In this document: piece by piece, positions 26,815 to 32,982 of the stretch
Layout of the letters: every line of letters starts with the position of its first letter
Numbering within the stretch: the stretch's first letter is position 1
Source: a bacterium
GTDB taxonomy: Bacteria; Patescibacteriota; Saccharimonadia; Saccharimonadales; Saccharimonadaceae
Assembly: GCA_030431855.1 (NCBI GenBank)
Contig: JAUIII010000010.1
Span: 1 to 32,982 of the forward strand
Length of the DNA: 32,982 bases
Reading direction: 5' to 3'
Notes under the pieces: model-generated
Told to the model about the DNA's origin: nothing
Databases searched by the model: none
The model's input: only the letters and a program-made list of their open reading frames with translations
Made by a program: the position numbers and the translations under genes

Positions 26815-27447
26815 GTGACACCATCTTCAAACACTGACTTGCAACAGATATTTCGTACTCTGCTACCTTCTCGTGGCGGAGTGTTAGTGACAATTCTGAT
26901 CAGTATACTATTGTCACTGTTTATTATGACTCCAATATTTATCCGGCAGCTCAATATTCAACAATATATTGACTACATCGCCCAAAACCCAACGCAAATG
27001 TCCGACCAAATTACCAATGCGAGTGACGCAATAAATAGTAGTAAACTTGCGGCGGATGCATCGGTATTTATTGTATGGGCGCTAGCTGGTGTTGCAGGCT
27101 ACTTGCTTATATCGAGTATTTTTCAAGCAGTAAAGCGAAGCATCGCCACTATTGATGACGTAGAACACGCAGTAGTCGACAGAAAATCGGCCGAGAGAGA
27201 GTTGTTTGAAAAAATCATTATTCAACTAAGCGCAGTTATATTGTTATATTGCCTTTATATTTTAGTAAAGACACTTATTTTGCCTACTTTGACGGTCTTG
27301 AGTTTGTATGCACTCACCCAAGGAGCCAGTACGGTTTTCGTGAGTTTGCTTGCTATGGTGGCAATTCTATTTCTTACGATTCATCTAGTAGTCGTTTTAC
27401 TAAGGTTCGCACTGCTTCGAACTCGACTATTTTTCGGCCCGTATTGA
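26815..27447 (+). CDS. Multi-TM membrane protein, paralog B
   Basis: AINSSKLAADASVFIVWALAG and IHLVVVLLRFALLRTRL match paralog A; GTG start. Confidence 0.8.
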   Translation: MTPSSNTDLQQIFRTLLPSRGGVLVTILISILLSLFIMTPIFIRQLNIQQYIDYIAQNPTQMSDQITNASDAINSSKLAADASVFIVWALAGVAGYLLISSIFQAVKRSIATIDDVEHAVVDRKSAERELFEKIIIQLSAVILLYCLYILVKTLILPTLTVLSLYALTQGASTVFVSLLAMVAILFLTIHLVVVLLRFALLRTRLFFGPY

Positions 27448-27506
27448 CATAACCGCTTTGACACTGAATAATCTAACATAAGTATGTTAAGAATAGGGGT
27501 AACTGT

Positions 27507-29084
27507 ATGAAAAAATCCAAGAAAACGAAAGGTGGCACAATGAATTGGCTGAAACCATCAAAAATGAGGGTGCTAACAGTAGCAGTAATCTTTGGATTTG
27601 TAGGAGCAGGCTATCTTCTGTACCAAACATTCGCGGCCTCAAATACGGTTCATTACTGGGGTGCATTAACCCGCACAAACCAAGCTGCTGTCTACAAGTT
27701 GACGACTGGTGCGGGAGCTCTCGATATAACATTTAGTAATAACACGGCCGACCTAGTGCTGACCGTACGCAACAGCGCTGGCAAGACTGTAGGATCGGTT
27801 GAAAGTATTGGTAAAAAAGATGTCTATCTAAAGCTTTCTGTTACTCCAGACACCTACACTCTCACGCTCACTCCGCAAAAAACGCGTAATTTTGGAAAAA
27901 AGAATAAAGGCTACTCGCTACACGTGACCTATCCGGTTGATGATATCGAAAGCCCAACAGCAGTTATTACTAAACCACTCAGTACAGAGGAACTTTCGGG
28001 TACGGTTGATTTCCTGGCTAATTCTCAAGATGACACAGGCGTCGTGAAGGTAGACTTTTATGTCGATGGCGTGCTACTTGGCACAGACGCATCTTCACCG
28101 TATGGCACAAAATGGGACACAACTGTCGCATCGAACGGCGTACACAAATTAGTAGTAAAAGCTTACGATGCTAAAGGCAATGTTGGCCAGGCACAGGGCG
28201 AAGCTACGGTAAAGAATGTAGTAGCACAAAAGCAGCGTTTCCCTGGCGACTCGAACCCCCTCGTAACAGGCAAAGCATACTGGGGTGCATCTGGCACTCA
28301 TATCAATGAACACGAGTCAGCTACTGGCAAATCAGTAGCAATCCACCGTTCGTTCTCTCCATCATGGCCTGGCACTACAAAACTTGTCAATGCTATCGAG
28401 GATGATAATGCAAACAACCGCCTCCCATGGGTGTCTACTAAAACAACTGGTTGGGGCACATTCGCCAATGGATCATACGATTCTGAAATCGACCAGTTCC
28501 TTCGCGACATCGACAAGGCCGCAAATGGCAACCCAGTATGGCTAACAATTCACCATGAACCCGAAAACGATAGTAGTTCAACTGGTCAGTACACAGCGGC
28601 AAACTTTCGTGCGATGCAAACAAAGTTCCGCCAACGCATGACCATTGTCGGTACAGAGAACATTGCCTTTATGCCAATCTTCCAGGGCTACAGTTGGGCA
28701 ACATCGAAATGGGACATCAACGACTTCTATGTAAAAGGTATCTGGGACGCAATCGGTTTTGACCACTACTCAGATTCAGCCGATAAGGATCTGCTGCGCA
28801 AACGATACTACGATGCAGTTGCTTGGATAGAGTCAAAGGGTCTGCCGTACGCAATAGGTGAGTTTGGTGTACGTGACTACGGCAACGCTACGCAGCAAGC
28901 ATCTGAACTCCGCGACTTCTGGCAATGGGGCTTTGCTAACAAAAAAGATGCTCTCGGCTACTCATACTTTGACTCGGGTCAAAACAGCCCGGCAGGTACG
29001 TGGGAGCTTGAGGGCGCACGTCTAAATGTATGGCGCGACATCCTAAAGAACGACAAGCGTGTTATTCGTACCGGTGACCTATAA
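27507..29084 (+). CDS. Cell-surface/secreted protein: TM anchor, Ig-like domain, GH26-like glycoside hydrolase domain
   Basis: TM VAVIFGFVGAGYLLYQTF; Ig-like GTVDFLANSQDDTGVVKVDFYVDGVLLGTD...HKLVVKAYDAKGNVG; hydrolase-like HHEPEND and AIGEFGV with conserved Glu. Confidence 0.8.
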   Translation: MKKSKKTKGGTMNWLKPSKMRVLTVAVIFGFVGAGYLLYQTFAASNTVHYWGALTRTNQAAVYKLTTGAGALDITFSNNTADLVLTVRNSAGKTVGSVESIGKKDVYLKLSVTPDTYTLTLTPQKTRNFGKKNKGYSLHVTYPVDDIESPTAVITKPLSTEELSGTVDFLANSQDDTGVVKVDFYVDGVLLGTDASSPYGTKWDTTVASNGVHKLVVKAYDAKGNVGQAQGEATVKNVVAQKQRFPGDSNPLVTGKAYWGASGTHINEHESATGKSVAIHRSFSPSWPGTTKLVNAIEDDNANNRLPWVSTKTTGWGTFANGSYDSEIDQFLRDIDKAANGNPVWLTIHHEPENDSSSTGQYTAANFRAMQTKFRQRMTIVGTENIAFMPIFQGYSWATSKWDINDFYVKGIWDAIGFDHYSDSADKDLLRKRYYDAVAWIESKGLPYAIGEFGVRDYGNATQQASELRDFWQWGFANKKDALGYSYFDSGQNSPAGTWELEGARLNVWRDILKNDKRVIRTGDL

Positions 29085-29122
29085 AGACCTACGACAGCAG
29101 TTTTTCGTGATATAAGTAGTAT

Positions 29123-29842
29123 ATGGAAGTTATACTACATAAAAGAGACGAATTTCAGAAGATTCTTCAGGCCTACAGGCCATCCAGCGAGGCCGAGCAA
29201 CTATTAAGTCAGATGCCGTTTGTGATTTTGCAAGGCATCACAGGTAGTGGCCGAAATGCAATTATAGACTATTTAGTTCAGCACAGTCATTTTCATCAGG
29301 TTGTCTCTGACACCACACGTCCGCCAAAGTTACGCGACGGTGTGATGGAGCAAAATGGCTTACAGTATTTCTTTCGTTCTGAAGATGAAGTGTTAACAGA
29401 CTTGAAGAACGGCATGTATCTAGAAGCAGAACTAATTCACAATCAGCAGGTGTCTGGAATTAGCGTTCGCGAATTGGAGCGCGCACACAAAAGCGGAAAG
29501 GTCCCCATTAATGAAGTAGCGAGAGAAGGTGTTTCTAATGTGCGTCGCGTGAAACAAGACACGACAATATTTTTTGTTGTTCCCCCGAGTTTTGACGAAT
29601 GGATGAAGCGTCTAACGGGTAGAGAACAGATGACAGAGCTAGAACTAAAGAATCGAAAACAGTCGGCTCGTGAAGAATTGGAGGAGGCGCTCAGCAAGGA
29701 CTACTTTCATTACGTCGTCAATGACACGCTTGAACGCGTATCAAAAACCATAGAGAAAATTGTAGATGGTGCCGACGACAACGAAGAAAATCAACGCGCT
29801 ATGCAAGCAGCCAAAGGAATATTAGCTCGACTAAAGAGTTAG
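29123..29842 (+). CDS. Guanylate kinase-like protein with atypical P-loop
   Basis: FVILQGITGSGRNAIIDYL, SDTTRPPKLRDGVMEQNGLQYFF, EVAREGVSNVRRV; GMP-kinase fold layout. Confidence 0.7.
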   Translation: MEVILHKRDEFQKILQAYRPSSEAEQLLSQMPFVILQGITGSGRNAIIDYLVQHSHFHQVVSDTTRPPKLRDGVMEQNGLQYFFRSEDEVLTDLKNGMYLEAELIHNQQVSGISVRELERAHKSGKVPINEVAREGVSNVRRVKQDTTIFFVVPPSFDEWMKRLTGREQMTELELKNRKQSAREELEEALSKDYFHYVVNDTLERVSKTIEKIVDGADDNEENQRAMQAAKGILARLKS

Positions 29843-29846
29843 CTGC

Positions 29847-29873
29847 CTGGCACTCGTTTGACGCGAGTGCTAA
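29847..29873. promoter_or_regulatory. CIRCE element (HrcA operator) upstream of hrcA
   Basis: CTGGCACTC-N9-GAGTGCTAA vs consensus TTAGCACTC-N9-GAGTGCTAA. Confidence 0.92.
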
Positions 29874-29894
29874 ATTTACGCTATAATGTCAGGT

Positions 29895-30599
29895 ATGACA
29901 GAGCGACAAATCGCAATTCTTTCATCTATTATCGAGCAATATGCTGAGGTGGCATCACCTGTAGGTAGTGTTACGCTCGCGAAGTTGTTCAATGTTTCTA
30001 GTGCGACAATTCGCAGCGAGATGGCTAAGCTAGAGGAGCTTGGTTTGATAGCTCAGCCACACACCAGTGCTGGCCGTATCCCTACAGACAAAGGCTATCG
30101 ATTTTACGTAAATTTACTGACGCAGCAGCAGGAGCAGCTACAAGCTCCAGACCGTAGCTCACGTGCTATCGAAGCTCGTGTAGCGACGCATGGTAGCAGG
30201 GCAGACCGGGCGATTCGTAGCGCAGTAGATAGCCTAGTAGACCTTACCTCAAACCTTGGCCTCGCAACGATTGGCGATGAACTATACCTCAGTGGAATGG
30301 GAAACCTATTTAGCCAGCCAGAATTTATGAACGGTAATCATGCGCAATCGGTTGCACGCTTGCTCGACAACCTTGAGCCATGGCTCCGCGAAGCAGCGCC
30401 AAACGAACCTTTGAATGTATTCATTGGTAGCGAAAACCCTATTGGCAAAAGCAGCGGCGCAACGCTAATCATCAGTCGTTTCCGTTCGCCGTTTTCAGAC
30501 AACAGCTACATTGGTGTACTTGGGCCAACCCGCCAGAGCTATGGCCGCGTCATGCGTTTGGTTAGACAGACTGGTGCGATGCTTGAAGAGGTACTATAA
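29895..30599 (+). CDS. hrcA: Heat-inducible transcription repressor
   Basis: [75 protein letters not shown] track starts at 29886 but that ATG overlaps the -10 box. Confidence 0.95.
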   Translation: MTERQIAILSSIIEQYAEVASPVGSVTLAKLFNVSSATIRSEMAKLEELGLIAQPHTSAGRIPTDKGYRFYVNLLTQQQEQLQAPDRSSRAIEARVATHGSRADRAIRSAVDSLVDLTSNLGLATIGDELYLSGMGNLFSQPEFMNGNHAQSVARLLDNLEPWLREAAPNEPLNVFIGSENPIGKSSGATLIISRFRSPFSDNSYIGVLGPTRQSYGRVMRLVRQTGAMLEEVL

Positions 30600-30769
30600 T
30601 GACAGATTTCATTGGCCGGATAATGTCAGGTGTGCCCCTGTGGGTTAGTCTTCCCGTCGTGACGGTTTTAGGTTTACTATGGATGTATTTCTTCGAAGTG
30701 GCGCCCTTCAAACCGGCCAAAGGCGAATCAGAATGGCAAAAAAAATGGAGGAAGCATGGCAAAAAGTAA
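30599..30769 (+). CDS. Small membrane protein, 56 aa, between hrcA and grpE
   Basis: [56 protein letters not shown]; start overlaps hrcA stop, end overlaps grpE start by 14 nt. Confidence 0.65.
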   Translation: MTDFIGRIMSGVPLWVSLPVVTVLGLLWMYFFEVAPFKPAKGESEWQKKWRKHGKK

Positions 30770-31220
30770 TAAGGCAGATAAACTAGATCAACAGATTGCA
30801 GAGCTCACGCTTGATTTACAACGCACAAGGGCGGACTTTGAAAACTTCCGTAAACGTATGGAGCAGGAAAAAGCCTTTGCACGAGACAGTGGTCAGTCCA
30901 GCGCGATATTGAAACTTCTTCCTGTTATAGACAACATCGAACGTGCAATCGCGCATATGCCGGCAGAGCTAGCAGATAACAAGTGGGCACAAGGTGTTGC
31001 AGGACTAGTGAAAAATCTTGAAAAATCACTCGAAGCATTGAATGTGAGGCGCATCAAAGCAGAGCCAGGCACAGCATTTAATCCAGAGCTACATGAAGCA
31101 ATTCAATTCGACGAAGATACCACCGGAGAACAAGAGGTGATTGCAGAAGAACTCCAGGCTGGCTATATGCTGAATGGCACACCGATGCGCCATGCAATGG
31201 TAAAAGTAACAAGAAAGTAA
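30756..31220 (+). CDS. grpE: Nucleotide exchange factor GrpE
   Basis: DLQRTRADFENFRKRMEQEK, LLPVIDNIERA, GTAFNPELHEAIQ, LQAGYMLNGTPMRHAMVKV. Confidence 0.96.
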   Translation: MAKSNKADKLDQQIAELTLDLQRTRADFENFRKRMEQEKAFARDSGQSSAILKLLPVIDNIERAIAHMPAELADNKWAQGVAGLVKNLEKSLEALNVRRIKAEPGTAFNPELHEAIQFDEDTTGEQEVIAEELQAGYMLNGTPMRHAMVKVTRK

Positions 31221-31227
31221 AAATAAA

Positions 31228-31535
31228 GTGGCAAAAACAGGGCATCATCTACACAAATACATCATGACAAAAAAAGAAATACGTACGATTGATCGTTTTA
31301 TGATGATCGCTTCGCTTGTGAACCCGCTCACTGCATTGCCGCAGCTATACTCAATCGTGATGATGGGCGATAGAGGGGGGTATCTCTCGCCACCTGGATA
31401 GGATTTGCAGTCTTTGCGACAATTTTTCTGGTATATGGTATCGCACATAAACTTTGGCCTCTTATAGTTGGAAATATCCTATGGCTGTTGATAGAGCTAG
31501 CCATTATAGCTGCACTCTTGGTTCGGCCCGCATAG
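31228..31535 (+). pseudogene. SemiSWEET/PQ-loop small transporter, frameshifted at G6 tract
   Basis: Frame 1 ...MTKKEIRTIDRFMMIASLVNPLTALPQLYSIVMMGDRGG; after 31375-31380 (GGGGGG) the sense continues in another frame: VSLATWIGFAVFATIFLVYGIAHKLWPLIVGNILWLLIELAIIAALLVRPA*. One extra G would restore the ORF. Confidence 0.75.
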
Positions 31536-31600
31536 CAAGAATGCGCTACAAACTATGCGAATTTTCAGCATTTCCTGTTTTGAATAGAGGTGACCATGTA

Positions 31601-31631
31601 AGTTAGCACTCTTGACATGAGAGTGCTAACT
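31601..31631. promoter_or_regulatory. CIRCE element 1 overlapping the dnaK promoter
   Basis: AGTTAGCACTC-TTGACATGA-GAGTGCTAACT; the N9 spacer contains -35 TTGACA, -10 TATTAT at 31635-31640 (17 nt spacer). Confidence 0.95.
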
Positions 31632-31650
31632 CGCTATTATGGAAGTAGAT

Positions 31651-31677
31651 TTGGCACTATCCTGCGAGGAGTGCCAA
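31651..31677. promoter_or_regulatory. Second CIRCE-like inverted repeat in dnaK 5' UTR
   Basis: TTGGCACTA-N9-GAGTGCCAA, same spacing as CIRCE. Confidence 0.75.
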
Positions 31678-31727
31678 GAAATTTACAAAGATTTTACATA
31701 CTTATCACAAAATAGGAGGAACCCCAC

Positions 31728-32982
31728 ATGGGTAAAATTATCGGAATCGACCTAGGAACAACTAACTCTGCAGTTGCCTACATGGTGGCAGGCAAGCCAG
31801 AGGTAATTGCCAACGCAGAAGGTAACCGCACGACACCAAGCGTTGTTGCTGTCACCAAAAAAGGCGAGCGAATTGTAGGCCAAGTTGCACAGCGCCAGCG
31901 AGTGACTAACGCAAAAAACACCATCTACGGTGTAAAGCGTTTGATTGGCCGTAAATTTAGCGACAAAGAAGTGCAAAAAGACCATGACATCATGCCATTC
32001 GAAATCGTGAAAAAGGGGACTGGCGTGGCGGTAAAGATGGACGGCAAAGACTACACCCCAGAAGAAGTATCAGCCATGATCCTCGGCAAGCTAAAAGCTG
32101 ACGCTGAAAAGCACCTAGGCGAACCTGTGACAGAAGCAGTCATTACGGTACCTGCGTACTTTGACGATTCACAGCGCCAGGCAACCAAAGACGCTGGCAA
32201 GATTGCTGGCCTCGAAGTGAAGCGAATTATAAACGAGCCAACCGCAGCTGCCCTAGCCTACGGTCTAGACAAAGGTAAAGAAGAAAAGATTGTGGTATTC
32301 GACCTCGGTGGCGGTACCTTCGACGTATCTGTACTAGAGCTTGGCGACGGTGTATTTGAGGTAAAAAGCACCAATGGTGACACACACCTTGGTGGTGAAG
32401 ATTTCGACAATCGTATTGTCGATCACTTCCTAGAAGAGTTCAAGAAACAAGAAGGCATCGACTTAAAGAAAGATAATGCTGCATTACAACGTCTAAAAGA
32501 CGAAGCTGAAAAAGCCAAGAAAGAACTTTCTAGCACGCCGCAGGTAGACATCAACCTGCCATTCCTCACCGCAGACGCGGATGGCCCAAAGCACTTCGAG
32601 TACACACTGACTCGTTCAAAGCTAGAAGACCTCGTAGCTGACTTGATCCAGAAAACAGTCGAGCCAGTTGAAAAGGCACTCAAAGACGCGAAACTTTCAG
32701 CCAAGGACATCAACGAAGTAGTGCTAGTGGGTGGTATGACACGCATGCCTGCGGTGGTCGAGAAAGTGAAAGAAATTTTCGGCAAAGACCCAATGCAGGG
32801 CGTCAACCCTGACGAAGTTGTGGCAATCGGTGCTGCGATACAGGGTGGTGTGCTAGCTGGTGACGTAAAAGACGTACTGCTGCTAGACGTGACACCACTA
32901 AGCCTTGGTATTGAAACCATGGGTAATGTAACGACCAAGCTAATTGAACGAAACACAACCATTCCTACCAGTAAGTCTGAGA
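31728..32982 (+). CDS. dnaK: Chaperone DnaK (truncated by window edge)
   Basis: [40 protein letters not shown]...; [38 protein letters not shown]. Open at the right edge so absent from the ORF track. Confidence 0.98.
   Translation, partial: MGKIIGIDLGTTNSAVAYMVAGKPEVIANAEGNRTTPSVVAVTKKGERIVGQVAQRQRVTNAKNTIYGVKRLIGRKFSDKEVQKDHDIMPFEIVKKGTGVAVKMDGKDYTPEEVSAMILGKLKADAEKHLGEPVTEAVITVPAYFDDSQRQATKDAGKIAGLEVKRIINEPTAAALAYGLDKGKEEKIVVFDLGGGTFDVSVLELGDGVFEVKSTNGDTHLGGEDFDNRIVDHFLEEFKKQEGIDLKKDNAALQRLKDEAEKAKKELSSTPQVDINLPFLTADADGPKHFEYTLTRSKLEDLVADLIQKTVEPVEKALKDAKLSAKDINEVVLVGGMTRMPAVVEKVKEIFGKDPMQGVNPDEVVAIGAAIQGGVLAGDVKDVLLLDVTPLSLGIETMGNVTTKLIERNTTIPTSKSE

Noticed and set aside
32423-32962. 179 aa minus-strand ORF
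   Set aside because: Antisense shadow of dnaK, which is unmistakable on the plus strand.

Overview
Gene-dense, AT/GC-balanced bacterial chromosome segment using the standard genetic code. Small membrane proteins, CPR-type small ORFs and overall gene content suggest a Patescibacteria/CPR genome, probably Saccharibacteria (TM7)-like; this is inference, since no database search was possible. Recognisable genes: trmB, a MazG-like pyrophosphatase, murC, an MFS transporter, an ABC-2 exporter pair, a DivIC/FtsB-like protein, an M23 peptidase with FG-GAP repeats, a class IV (BCAT-like) aminotransferase, an Lpd-like flavoprotein, an ATP-cone protein, YggT, maf, a Y-family polymerase cassette, a Nudix hydrolase, tilS, ftsH, murJ, lepA, a membrane glycosyltransferase-like protein, an Ig/GH26-like secreted protein, a guanylate-kinase-like protein, and hrcA-grpE-dnaK with CIRCE elements. 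All three CAU-anticodon tRNAs (initiator Met, elongator Met, probable Ile2) are present. Most notable: (1) a recurring TANACT/TATAAT -10 box 6-7 nt upstream of the start codon at about 12 genes, suggesting widespread leaderless transcription, including two divergent genes sharing one palindromic -10 box; (2) a tRNA-Ile2 locus with 5'-half-like fragment, intact tRNA and exact 3'-half duplicate, flanked by an 18/19 inverted repeat; (3) an Lpd-family flavoprotein lacking both redox cysteines and the catalytic His; (4) an apparently imported high-GC lipoprotein gene with its own hairpin; (5) a SemiSWEET-like gene frameshifted at a G6 tract; (6) tandem CIRCE-like operators before dnaK; and several unannotated small ORFs and structured intergenic regions.
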